30,238 bases of DNA from a virus: IMG/VR virus record IMGVR_UViG_3300028595_000048, positions 1-30,238 of that record; one strand, given 5' to 3'. Each line of letters starts with the position of its first letter. Positions within the stretch are counted from its first letter, which is position 1. Made by a program: the position numbers and the translations under genes. This document shows positions 1 through 5,823 of the stretch, in pieces. The notes under the pieces are model-generated. The model searched no databases. It was not told the DNA's origin and saw only the letters and a program-made list of their open reading frames with translations.

Positions 1-164
1 CCCAGAATTCTTGACACACTTGCTTGCTCGGACCAATTTCTGCCATTTCCAGTCGCACCTGGCGACGGTCGACGGACTTGACCACGCCGCCGGATTGTGC
101 GACCATGCAGACTCGGCGGCCGTAGCCGCTGTATTCGGCGTCCTGGTACCGGAGGCAATAGGCG
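1..164. other. Left-edge stretch, possible minus-strand gene start
   Basis: No plus-strand gene is convincing before the methylase. On the minus strand the frame reading leftwards from about position 180 is open to the window edge and has a protein-like composition (for example AYCLRYQDAEYSGYGRRV). It lacks an ATG, GTG or TTG until a methionine codon at 106-104, and upstream it ends in TGA TAG. It could be the beginning of a divergent gene, a gene remnant, or simply the antisense of an open plus frame. The ribosome binding site of the methylase (GGAGG near 150-155) lies in it. Confidence 0.2.
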
Positions 165-887
165 ATGTCGTATCCTGGAGGAAAGGCGGGAAGCGGAGTC
201 TATCAGGCCATCATCAATCAAATTCCTCCACACTCCATCTATGTGGAGCCATTCCTCGGCGACGGTGGGGTTCTTCGACGGAAGACGCCGGCGGATCTGA
301 CGATTGGAGTGGAGGCCGATCACGACGTGTTGCAGCGGTGGCAGGGGACCGAGGTTCCGAATATGGAACTCTACTGCTGCGATGGCATCGAATGGCTCAA
401 GCACCGATTCGGGCTGTACCTGCAGGCCAGCGAAAACGCCGGCGGCGCCGCTGGATCCGGCGGCGAAGTACTCGACACCATGGTCTATTGCGACCCGCCT
501 TATCCGTTGGTCACCAGATCAGGCGGACGGCTCTACCGTTACGAATTCACCGACGAGCAGCACATCGATTTGCTACGGGTGGTGAAACGCCTGCCGTGTA
601 TGGTCGCCGTATCCAGCTACTGGTCCGAGTTGTACGAGGCAGAACTCGCCGGCTGGCGGACGGTCACGTATCAGGCCACCAACCGCGCCGGTGCCAAAAC
701 CACCGAGTGGCTGTGGTGCAATTATCAGAATCCGGTCGAACTGCACGACTATCGGTACGTCGGCAGGGACAAACGCGAGCGTGAAAAAATCACCCGCCGT
801 GTCCGCAACTGGACGGCAGGTCTCGACCGCATGCCGTCTCTCGAACGCCAGGCGATTGTTTCTGCGATCGCACGCCGCTGGAAGTAG
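165..887 (+). CDS. DNA adenine-N6 methyltransferase, D12 class (Dam-like)
   Basis: The 240-residue protein should transfer a methyl group from S-adenosylmethionine to N6 of adenine in duplex DNA. It has the D12 (MethyltransfD12) signature in order: YPGGK at residues 3-7 (motif X), YVEPFLGDGGV at 26-36 (SAM-binding motif I) and the catalytic DPPY at 110-113. Length is normal for the family. ATG 165 is preceded by GGAGG at a good distance, and motif X starts at residue 3, as in relatives, so the start is firm. No restriction enzyme gene lies nearby, so it is an orphan; in phages such enzymes usually protect against host restriction. Its target site cannot be read from sequence. It lies left of the putative attachment site, so in a prophage it may be outside the element or at the far end of the circular phage map. 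Confidence 0.92.
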   Translation: MSYPGGKAGSGVYQAIINQIPPHSIYVEPFLGDGGVLRRKTPADLTIGVEADHDVLQRWQGTEVPNMELYCCDGIEWLKHRFGLYLQASENAGGAAGSGGEVLDTMVYCDPPYPLVTRSGGRLYRYEFTDEQHIDLLRVVKRLPCMVAVSSYWSELYEAELAGWRTVTYQATNRAGAKTTEWLWCNYQNPVELHDYRYVGRDKREREKITRRVRNWTAGLDRMPSLERQAIVSAIARRWK

Positions 888-952
888 CGGCGCGAGCAGC
901 TCGACGACTTTGCCCGTAACTGGCTACCTCCTCTCTGTCGTCGGTAACTACC

Positions 953-997
953 AGACTGTCGATCCAGTGGTTGGGGGTTCGAGTCCCCTCGGCCTCG
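953..997 (+). other. tRNA 3'-end fragment, candidate attachment site
   Basis: A T-arm can be folded exactly: stem GGGGG 973-977, loop TTCGAGT 978-984, stem CCCCT 985-989 (written CCCCT after a G-T closing pair), then CGGCCTC 990-996 and discriminator G. No matching acceptor 5' strand (GAGGCCG) or D-arm lies upstream, and the stretch before it does not close a 5-bp anticodon stem, although CTGTCGATCCAG resembles the right half of one with anticodon GTC. Tyrosine integrases commonly use tRNA 3' ends as attB and carry this piece in attP, and an integrase gene lies 1.1 kb downstream. This reading is inference. The expected partner is an intact tRNA gene, probably Asp, sharing this tail. Confidence 0.5.
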
Positions 998-1006
998 CTG
1001 CGTTTT

Positions 1007-1031
1007 TGTACCGGAATAATGATCCGGTACA
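1007..1031. promoter_or_regulatory. Inverted repeat TGTACCGGA-N7-TCCGGTACA
   Basis: Perfect 9-bp arms (1007-1015 and 1023-1031) flank the 7-nt centre ATAATGA, ten bases after the tRNA fragment. The same architecture recurs at 1117-1143. It may be an operator for the downstream repressor or a core or accessory site for the integrase; tyrosine recombinase cores have inverted arms around a 6-8 bp overlap. No T-tract follows, so it is not a terminator. Confidence 0.5.
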
Positions 1032-1116
1032 CCGTGCAAACCTGCTCTCGGCGGCATTTTGACCGCCTATTGGCGATCGGAATCCGCACTGGATGGACGA
1101 TACGTGCGAGCGCGAG

Positions 1117-1143
1117 GTGTACTGGATTGTCACTCCAGTACAC
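1117..1143. promoter_or_regulatory. Inverted repeat GTGTACTGGA-N7-TCCAGTACAC
   Basis: Perfect 10-bp arms (1117-1126, 1134-1143) flank the 7-nt centre TTGTCAC. It matches the repeat at 1007-1031 in arm consensus (TGTACYGGA / TCCRGTACA) and spacer length while the centres differ. Conserved arms with free centres point to a dimeric DNA-binding protein, either the XRE repressor encoded at 1340 or the integrase. Confidence 0.5.
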
Positions 1144-1298
1144 CAATCAGCGACGCGATTAGGCCATGCCCCGGATCATCGCCGACGTGCATGAGTGACT
1201 CCTTGGAAAGGAGCCGGCGGTGGTGCTGGTCGCTGACGCTCGACCTGCCCGCCGCCAGCCGGGTGGCGGCTGGAGGGGCATTGTAGCACAAGAAATCG

Positions 1299-1326
1299 TT
1301 GACGGATCGACCGTATACGGTACGAT
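1299..1326 (+). promoter_or_regulatory. Promoter-like site with operator palindrome before the repressor gene
   Basis: TTGACG (1299-1304) and TACGAT (1321-1326) are 16 bp apart. The perfect 12-bp palindrome ACCGTATACGGT (1310-1321) fills the spacer, placed where a bound repressor would block RNA polymerase, which suggests autoregulation. One difficulty is that transcription from this -10 would begin about at the first ATG (1334), giving a nearly leaderless message although a GGGAGG Shine-Dalgarno sits at 1327-1332; the palindrome is the firmer part of this call. Confidence 0.4.
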
Positions 1327-1339
1327 GGGAGGCATGAGC

Positions 1340-1594
1340 ATGGCAGCGATTGACAATTTTAGAGAGAATTTGAAAGCCGTCCTAGCGGAAAAAGGCGTTA
1401 CGCCAGGAGCGCTCGCGGGGCGTCTCCATACGAGCCGGAGCTACATAGGTAGAATCCTGCAAGGCGAAGCGGAGCCAACAGTTAGCAAGGCCGAGGCCAT
1501 TGCCCACGCGTTAGGTGTGCCGTACATCTCCCTGTATCTCAGTCCGGCTGACTTCGCAGCGTCCCTCCACTCGGAACACCACGTTCCAGCTTGA
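1340..1594 (+). CDS. Small XRE-type helix-turn-helix regulator (repressor candidate)
   Basis: This 84-residue protein is almost only a Cro/C1-type DNA-binding domain: helix 1 around residues 5-17, then the helix-turn-helix at about 20-42 (TPGALAGRLHTSRSYIGRIL) and two closing helices to about 68. It would act as a dimeric DNA-binding protein on operators in this region. ATG 1340 is chosen because GGGAGG at 1327-1332 is 7 nt away; ATG 1334 in the same frame is too close and the longer GTG frame (from 1220) runs through the promoter. No peptidase or dimerisation domain is present, so it is not a LexA/CI-type cleavable repressor. Its position upstream of the integrase suggests control of lysogeny or integration. 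An antitoxin is an alternative, but no toxin partner is visible. Confidence 0.8.
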   Translation: MAAIDNFRENLKAVLAEKGVTPGALAGRLHTSRSYIGRILQGEAEPTVSKAEAIAHALGVPYISLYLSPADFAASLHSEHHVPA

Positions 1595-1619
1595 CAGGAC
1601 GTTCCTTATCCGGTACATT
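1591..1619 (+). promoter_or_regulatory. Sigma70-type promoter TTGACA-17-TACATT
   Basis: A consensus -35 hexamer TTGACA (1591-1596), overlapping the stop codon of the regulator gene, stands 17 bp before TACATT (1614-1619). The half site TCCGGTACA (1609-1617), identical to an arm of the 1007-1031 inverted repeat, covers the -10, so the same protein may control it. It would drive the 1657 ORF and the integrase. Confidence 0.5.
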
Positions 1620-1620
1620 C

Positions 1621-1656
1621 CACGATCGCAGTTACTCTTGAACTGGTGCGATCGTG
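1621..1656 (+). promoter_or_regulatory. Leader stem-loop just before the 1657 gene
   Basis: Perfect 10-bp arms CACGATCGCA (1621-1630) and TGCGATCGTG (1647-1656) enclose a 16-nt loop. The second arm ends directly at ATG 1657, so in the mRNA from the 1591 promoter the start codon would abut a stable hairpin, which should restrict translation; as DNA it could be another protein-binding palindrome. No T-tract follows. Confidence 0.45.
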
Positions 1657-1854
1657 ATGGCTGGCGCGTTTTCTGAATCTGAATTCTCTGCGGGCGACTC
1701 TCGCCCGATCCGCGTTTTGCTGGACGCGGGGGACTTCCGTACGCTCGTTTCCGGTGGGGTCGTTCTTGCCGGTGGCGTTGAGATTGCGCTTGGCGAAATC
1801 GGCTTCAAGGCACTGGCGGCCATGGTTTTGCAGGCATGGCGGAAAAGCCGATAG
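1657..1854 (+). CDS. Small hypothetical protein
   Basis: The product is 65 residues from ATG 1657, or 66 from the overlapping GTG 1654. It has a polar N-terminus, a middle VLLDAGDFRTLVSGGVV and a C-terminal predicted helix ending in a basic WRKSR. The composition looks like coding sequence and its promoter is good, but no family is recognised and no Shine-Dalgarno is seen because a hairpin arm occupies that place. Its position between repressor and integrase would suit an excisionase or small regulator. No helix-turn-helix is evident, so that remains a guess. Confidence 0.5.
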   Translation: MAGAFSESEFSAGDSRPIRVLLDAGDFRTLVSGGVVLAGGVEIALGEIGFKALAAMVLQAWRKSR

Positions 1855-2078
1855 CGTCTCTGATCGCACCAATTCTCGGGATAACTACCGCGTTCTCTGG
1901 TAGGTGGTGTGGTGGATCCAATAAGGGCGATTGACCGCGTGACTACGGTAGGAGCATGGAATGCATACGTTGATTTTCCACCTCAAAGCGGCAGGGAGGC
2001 GGCTACCCACGGACGGCAGCGGATACGGGCTGACGTCGGATTGTTGGAGAGGAGCTCGCAATCCAAGGAGCGCAGACG

Positions 2079-3041
2079 ATGCTCTGCAAATCGATGAGCC
2101 TGCGAGCGTTTTTCCACGAATTCTATGCCGCCGTTGTCATGGAATCGCCGACAGATTCGGCGAAGGGCAAGTACCTGCTGGCCTTGGCGCACTGGGAACG
2201 AATCACGGGCGATCCGCCCCTGGATCGGATCAGCGCAATCGATCTTGCGACGTTCAAGGCCGGGTTGGCGGCGGCCGGGCTCGCGGTAAATACCGTTCGC
2301 GGCTACTGCGACCACATACAATGGGTCCTGGACCAGGCAGGCCCGCCGGCTGCAGTACGCCGTCTTCGCACGGCGGCCGGGCTGCTGGATGCTGTGCCGT
2401 GGACCAAGCCGCCACGCCGGCAGACCGTGAAGAAGGAGCCGACGAGCAGCGAGAGAATCGTAGCGATCTACCTGTCGGCCGACAATGCCACGATCCCTCG
2501 GATCGTTGGGATAACGGCGGGTGCCTGGTGGCGTGCCCTGATCTCTACCATGGCTTCCACCAGTTTGCGAATAGGTCAGCTGGTCGAAGCTCCCTATTCG
2601 TCGATGTACTGGGACGCGGCCTCGCCGCGACTGGTATTGCCGGCGTCGGTGTGCCGGAAGAGCCGATCGGACGAGACGCACCCTTTACTCGACGTCGCGT
2701 TTCGCGACTTACTGGCGATCCGAGGCGAGCGGGCGTTGCTGTTTCCTGCCTATCCACAGCCGCATGCCAAGTCGGCGATTTTCAAGCAGTTTCATCGGCT
2801 GGAAAAAGCGGCCGGGCTGGAGCCCAGCCCCGGCGTAGCGTTTCACGGCATTCGCCGGCGCGTCTTGACGGATCTTGCCAAGCAGGACCCGTCCGCCGCG
2901 CAATTGGCTGCCGGTCATGCTTCATTCCGCACGACGTTACAGAGCTACGTCGGTGCGGAGCTACTGAGCGACGCTTTGCCCCGTACCGAACTGTCTCAGC
3001 AACTCAAGCGGGCGTGGGCGAGCGGCGGTTCAATCGGGTAA
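2079..3041 (+). CDS. int: Tyrosine recombinase, phage integrase
   Basis: The 320-residue enzyme should catalyse site-specific recombination between attP and attB through a covalent 3'-phosphotyrosine intermediate. The N-terminal half (about 1-110) looks like a SAM-like core-binding domain (WERITGDPPLDRIS... VNTVRGY). The catalytic half shows Arg I in TSLRIGQL (R164), the box II pair in FHGIRRR (H256, R259), H280 in AAGHASFRTTLQSY and the nucleophile Tyr 290. Length is usual for phage integrases without a large arm-binding domain. ATG 2079 follows AAGGAG at 8 nt. The gene is last in its unit and is closed by the terminator at 3080-3120. The candidate attachment site lies 1.1 kb upstream, with the repressor between them. 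Confidence 0.9.
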   Translation: MLCKSMSLRAFFHEFYAAVVMESPTDSAKGKYLLALAHWERITGDPPLDRISAIDLATFKAGLAAAGLAVNTVRGYCDHIQWVLDQAGPPAAVRRLRTAAGLLDAVPWTKPPRRQTVKKEPTSSERIVAIYLSADNATIPRIVGITAGAWWRALISTMASTSLRIGQLVEAPYSSMYWDAASPRLVLPASVCRKSRSDETHPLLDVAFRDLLAIRGERALLFPAYPQPHAKSAIFKQFHRLEKAAGLEPSPGVAFHGIRRRVLTDLAKQDPSAAQLAAGHASFRTTLQSYVGAELLSDALPRTELSQQLKRAWASGGSIG

Positions 3042-3079
3042 GCGAGGTCACCGTCCGGTGGAACCGGGCGATTCTGGGC

Positions 3080-3120
3080 AATAACGCGGGTGGCAGGGAA
3101 TGCTGCCCGCGTTATTTTTT
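3080..3120 (+). terminator. Intrinsic terminator after the integrase
   Basis: An 11-bp perfect stem AATAACGCGGG (3080-3090) / CCCGCGTTATT (3106-3116) with a 15-nt loop is followed by a run of T to 3120. It separates the lysogeny unit from the early genes. Confidence 0.85.
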
Positions 3121-3138
3121 CGTGCGCTGGGGTGGGGA

Positions 3139-3279
3139 ATGACGGAGACGCTGGTGGTGGTTGGGGCTGTGATGTTCGTCTTGGTCGTGGTGGCGTCCGT
3201 TGGCGTGGTTTGTGCAGTGCGGGATCTGCGGCGGAACCTGGACGACAATACGGACCAGCGGTGGACGAACGATGTGTGA
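3139..3279 (+). CDS. 46-residue single-span membrane protein
   Basis: This short frame codes for an acidic/polar start (MTET), one uninterrupted hydrophobic helix at about residues 5-27, and a charged tail (RDLRRNLDDNTDQRW). The hydrophobic core is rich in Val. The predicted topology is N-out/C-in, since the positive residues follow the helix. A GGGG Shine-Dalgarno-like run lies before ATG 3139. It falls between two terminator-like structures and could be a superinfection-exclusion or other membrane accessory peptide; no family is recognised. Confidence 0.5.
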   Translation: MTETLVVVGAVMFVLVVVASVGVVCAVRDLRRNLDDNTDQRWTNDV

Positions 3280-3284
3280 TGCAA

Positions 3285-3379
3285 GCCCGCCGGCCGATGG
3301 GTGCTTGGGTTGTGCCTGAGTACTGTGGACGCTCCCGTGTTGGTGTGGGGCCAATCGGGATGGCCGGCGGGCGTTTTTT
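3285..3379 (+). terminator. Long-loop stem with T6 tract upstream of csrA
   Basis: Perfect 11-bp GC-rich arms GCCCGCCGGCC (3285-3295) and GGCCGGCGGGC (3362-3372) enclose 66 nt and are followed by G and six T (3374-3379). The arms and T-tract fit intrinsic termination of the 3139 gene, but such a long loop is unusual, so the intervening sequence may itself fold into a structured leader or small RNA. It lies 36 nt before the csrA start. Confidence 0.55.
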
Positions 3380-3415
3380 CCTGTTCCATTTTCATGTTTT
3401 GTAACGGAGTACGAG

Positions 3416-3613
3416 ATGCTGGTTTTGCAGCGGAAGAAGAACGAGAAGATTTGTATTTTCGGGCGGATGATCACGGTGACCGTGGTCGAGATCCGTCACG
3501 ACAAGGTGCGGATAGGGATTACTTGCCCGAAAGAAATTACCGTCCATCGTGAAGAGGTCGAGGCCAAGCTGGAGGCCAAGGTTGCTGCGGATCGCGAGAG
3601 GGGGGCGGCGTGA
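3416..3613 (+). CDS. csrA: CsrA/RsmA-family RNA-binding regulator
   Basis: The 65-residue protein aligns along its whole length with the carbon storage regulator CsrA, a dimer that binds GGA motifs in mRNA leaders and blocks or alters translation. The N-terminal MLVLQRKKNEKI strand, the ITVTVVEIRHDKVRIGI core and the PKEITVHREEV segment are all recognisable; residues equivalent to L4, R6 and R44 of E. coli CsrA, which contact RNA, are kept (L4, R6, R45). The usual threonine at position 5 is Gln. The Shine-Dalgarno ACGGAG contains a GGA, so self-repression is possible. It heads the early operon and its stop overlaps the next ATG (TGATG). Bacterial csrA is a known family; here it is surrounded by phage genes, suggesting that the phage rewires host translation. 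Confidence 0.93.
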   Translation: MLVLQRKKNEKICIFGRMITVTVVEIRHDKVRIGITCPKEITVHREEVEAKLEAKVAADRERGAA

Positions 3614-3816
3614 TGGGTGTGATGACGCGGCACGAGCAAAAAGGGCAGATGCTGCTTGACGCGGACGATCCGAACGTGATCAAGCGGCGGTGTCGTGTGT
3701 GCGGGCGGCCGTTGCGTTCGCGGCGGTCGATCGTCAAGGGATGCGGGCCGACGTGTGCGCGGAGGCAGAGAGAGGAGTCAGGAGGGAGTCATGTCGACGA
3801 CAGAGCTGAGTCTTAA
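3613..3816 (+). CDS. Small zinc-knuckle protein, DUF6011-like
   Basis: The 67-residue basic protein contains CRVCGRPL followed 12 residues later by KGCGPTC, the pattern of the DUF6011 family (CxxCGRxL...GxGPxC), a small zinc-binding module frequent in phage and actinobacterial accessory genes with no established function. ATG 3613 overlaps the csrA stop as TGATG, indicating coupled translation; ATG 3622 is an alternative. The 3' end overlaps the next gene by 26 nt in another frame. Confidence 0.7.
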   Translation: MGVMTRHEQKGQMLLDADDPNVIKRRCRVCGRPLRSRRSIVKGCGPTCARRQREESGGSHVDDRAES

Positions 3817-4087
3817 ATCGTTGCACTTGTTGTCACCGGGACTGGCCGACGATTTCCAGCAGCAGTTGGAGGCGGCCGTGCAGGACTGCAAGCAGCGTCC
3901 GAGCCTACCGGACAAGCGAGAGGTCACGCTCAGGCTGGCCGTGACACCGCATCCTGAAGATCCGGACGACGTGGCGATCCAGCCGGTGACGACGCGCAAG
4001 ACGCCCGCTAGGAAGATCGATCCGATCCGAGCGAGGCGGACGCCGAAGAACCAGCTGCAGTTTGATTTCCTGGACGAGTATCTGTAA
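3791..4087 (+). CDS. Hypothetical early phage protein
   Basis: The 98-residue protein starts at ATG 3791 directly after GGAGGGAG; the frame extends further upstream but that part lies inside the zinc-knuckle gene and has no ribosome binding site. It has an N-terminal leucine-rich amphipathic region (LKSLHLLSPGLADDFQQQLEAAVQDC), a middle predicted beta section (REVTLRLAVTPHPED, DVAIQPVTTRKT), a basic linker and an acidic-aromatic end LQFDFLDEYL. This layout resembles small proteins seen beside replication genes of other phages, but the function is unknown. Confidence 0.75.
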   Translation: MSTTELSLKSLHLLSPGLADDFQQQLEAAVQDCKQRPSLPDKREVTLRLAVTPHPEDPDDVAIQPVTTRKTPARKIDPIRARRTPKNQLQFDFLDEYL

Positions 4088-4099
4088 GGAGTTGGCACT

Positions 4100-4309
4100 A
4101 TGGCTGGGCGATGGGTAGATCCGATGCAGTTCTTGAGCGAGGACGATCGGCAGGCCGTGAAGTCGATTCGCGAGTCGCAGCTCAAGACGCAGCAGTTGCG
4201 GCGGGACACTGGGCTGAAGTTGCCAATGCGATTGATGCCGGTGCGATTGTCTGAGCGTTTGCAGGAAGCGCATCTGCGAGCTGCGCGGGCTGCTGGGTAC
4301 TCGGTGTAG
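4100..4309 (+). CDS. Hypothetical 69-residue basic protein
   Basis: ATG 4100 follows AAGGAG at 8 nt, and the gene fits the tight spacing of the operon (12 nt after the previous stop). The product is rich in Arg, Gln and Leu and is probably mostly helical (EDDRQAVKSIRESQLKTQQLRR and RLSERLQEAHLRAARAAG). It has no cysteine pairs or membrane helix. No family is recognised; a nucleic-acid or protein-binding role is only suggested by charge. Confidence 0.65.
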   Translation: MAGRWVDPMQFLSEDDRQAVKSIRESQLKTQQLRRDTGLKLPMRLMPVRLSERLQEAHLRAARAAGYSV

Positions 4310-4325
4310 CAAAAAGGAGGCTTCC

Positions 4326-4676
4326 ATGTTTCGTTTTTTCCAGGGTCCAGCGGACGGTAGACGGCTGGCTCTGCGTCGTGCCCCAATGCTGCTGCGTGTC
4401 GTAATCGACGAGGACACCGGCGATGTAGACGGGCTGGACTTGCTGGACGACGAGCCACGTCCGAAAGAAAACGTGTTTGTCTACCGGCTCATCCTAGGGT
4501 CCGTGTCCAGCGGTATTGCTTGCACGGGTACGCGTGGAGCCGGCTGTATACCGTTCGTGTCCGCGGATTACGTTCTGCACGACAACCAGCCAACTGATGG
4601 CCAGTCGGGTGACCGGTGTCGATGGCGCGAGTGGTGTGAGGCAGAAGCGGCGAAGAATGGATGGGTGGCCGCCTAA
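4326..4676 (+). CDS. Hypothetical early phage protein
   Basis: The 116-residue protein has a strong start (AAAAAGGAGG before ATG 4326). The N-terminal half reads MFRFFQGPADGRRLALRRAP followed by LLRVVIDEDTGDVDGLDLLDDEP and a strand with YRLI, a form seen in small phage proteins that pair a 'GPADG' start with a final 'YR' strand. The C-terminal half contains Cys 66, 73, 98 and 105 and ends WREWCEAEAAKNGWVAA, possibly a small metal site. Function is unknown. Confidence 0.65.
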   Translation: MFRFFQGPADGRRLALRRAPMLLRVVIDEDTGDVDGLDLLDDEPRPKENVFVYRLILGSVSSGIACTGTRGAGCIPFVSADYVLHDNQPTDGQSGDRCRWREWCEAEAAKNGWVAA

Positions 4677-4722
4677 GGAAAACGCAGCTGACTATTCCAC
4701 GGAAGTACTCGAAGGTCGACGG

Positions 4723-5823
4723 ATGTCCGCAGGGAAGCAAACACAAAAAACGATCAACTGGGAACGATCAACCCAGCTGCGTACGATCGACGGTGCCTGC
4801 TTGCCGACCACTCGCACCAGCGACGGCGGCAGCGTGTCATCAGGCGTCCTGAAAGGTGTTCTTCGTGCCATTGATAGCTACTGCCGTGGCTCGTGGGGCT
4901 TTCCGTCGCAGAAACGGCTTGTTAAGGAGTCCGGCTTCTCAAAAAGACAGGTACAGCGTGCCATTGAGGTACTGCAGAAGATTGGCGTCTTGATGGTCGA
5001 GAGGCGGTCGTTTGGGAAGGGGCGTCGTACTGGTAATTTCTACTGCATTCTCTTCAGCGACTTGGCCCTGTTTCTCCCACGCGACGAGGCAAGTACTGTG
5101 ACCGATCAAAGTGCCACTGTGACCGATCAAAGTGCCACTGTGACCGATCAAAGTGCCACTGTGACCGATCAAAGTGCCACAGTGGCACTTTCCATGAAGC
5201 GCCCACCAGAAGCGCCCAAGGAAACGCCACCCCCTACCCCCTCGACCGCAACGGCCACTGTCGGCACCAGATCCGACGACACCGGGCATGACTGGAGGAG
5301 GGCGGCGGCGGAGTTGCGTTCGGAGGGGGTACGGTTTGTTTCGACCGTGATTGACGCGGCCAAACGTGGTGGACTGTCACCAGAACAGTTCGACGCGGAG
5401 GTTTTGGACGTGTACCGGGCGAATCGGTCGCGGTTTACGAGCCCCGGGGCGATGCTGACGCGATTGCGTCACGGGGAGTGGCCCGCGGAGGGCGTGGTCA
5501 AACCGCGGGCCGTGCACGAGGCACGCGTCCGGAAGAAGGGCCAGAGGGCCAGGGAGGCAGCGGAGCACCGGGCACGCATCGCGGAACAGCAGGCCTGGCG
5601 AGCGGAGTTTGCCTCGTTGAATGCGGCGTACGGTGCCGAGCTGGACGGCATGGAGGACTCGGAGTTGATGGAGTTGGCCCGACTGGCGTGGCCGACCCAC
5701 GCGTGTGATTTTATGTGGTCGCGGTTCCGTCGCGATCGCCGGAACAGTTACGAGCGGTATCTACTGCTAATAGCGATGGAGGGTTATCCCGTGCCGACGG
5801 CTAATAGAAGGCCAACCTCATGA
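4723..5823 (+). CDS. Winged-helix replication initiator candidate with internal iterons
   Basis: The 366-residue protein has an N-terminal helix-turn-helix domain at about residues 35-110 (WGFPSQKRLVKESGFSKRQV, then VQRAIEVLQKIGVLMVERR), as in HTH_36-type domains of phage and plasmid replication proteins. Residues 125-152 are four exact TVTDQSA repeats, then a Pro/Thr linker and a C-terminal helical, basic region with a long charged helix (about 255-300). ATG 4723 is chosen with AAGG upstream; ATG 4657 in frame overlaps the preceding gene. The stop overlaps the next start as ATGA. An initiator with origin repeats inside its own gene, followed by an exonuclease gene, resembles the lambda O arrangement. 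It could instead be a regulator. The helix-turn-helix is clear, the replication role is inferred. Confidence 0.7.
   Translation: MSAGKQTQKTINWERSTQLRTIDGACLPTTRTSDGGSVSSGVLKGVLRAIDSYCRGSWGFPSQKRLVKESGFSKRQVQRAIEVLQKIGVLMVERRSFGKGRRTGNFYCILFSDLALFLPRDEASTVTDQSATVTDQSATVTDQSATVTDQSATVALSMKRPPEAPKETPPPTPSTATATVGTRSDDTGHDWRRAAAELRSEGVRFVSTVIDAAKRGGLSPEQFDAEVLDVYRANRSRFTSPGAMLTRLRHGEWPAEGVVKPRAVHEARVRKKGQRAREAAEHRARIAEQQAWRAEFASLNAAYGAELDGMEDSELMELARLAWPTHACDFMWSRFRRDRRNSYERYLLLIAMEGYPVPTANRRPTS
5095..5191 (+). repeat. Four perfect 21-bp iterons and terminal palindrome: candidate replication origin
   Basis: Four identical 21-bp units lie head to tail (5095-5115, 5116-5136, 5137-5157, 5158-5178). 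Each contains CGATCAA and GTGCC. The array runs into a perfect palindrome AAAGTGCCAC-A-GTGGCACTTT (5171-5191). Two further CGATCAA copies lie near the gene start (4751-4757, 4765-4771). Exact identity at the third codon position argues for selection on DNA or very recent duplication. Iterons inside an initiator gene are typical of lambdoid origins. A clearly AT-rich unwinding element is not visible next to the array, which weakens the call. Confidence 0.5.
5794..5811 (+). repeat. 18-bp exact repeat, copy 1
   Basis: CCGACGGCTAATAGAAGG occurs here and again at 7544-7561, in both cases 8-19 nt before a well supported start codon (5820 and 7581). Here it is inside the 3' end of the initiator gene. 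The AGAAGG end can serve as Shine-Dalgarno for the exonuclease gene, so it may be a translation or processing element. Confidence 0.5.

Noticed and set aside
749-1146. Minus-strand frames with RGDSNPQPLDRQS and RGLEPPTTG type peptides
   Set aside because: These are the familiar spurious translations of tRNA 3' ends; they support the tRNA fragment call rather than a gene.
1166-1198. Ten-codon frame MPRIIADVHE resembling the start of ERCC4-type nucleases
   Set aside because: It stops after ten codons and no other frame continues the domain; too short to call even a pseudogene.
1909-2097. 62-residue frame before the integrase
   Set aside because: It overlaps the integrase start, has a GTG start without a ribosome binding site, and shows no coherent composition.
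1961-3142. 393-residue plus-strand frame over the integrase
   Set aside because: It is Arg/Gly/Cys-rich with no motif, while the overlapping frame holds all integrase catalytic residues.
5095-5178. CRISPR array
   Set aside because: The 21-bp repeats are directly contiguous with no spacers and are in frame within a gene; the same applies to the arrays at 22584 and 30057.
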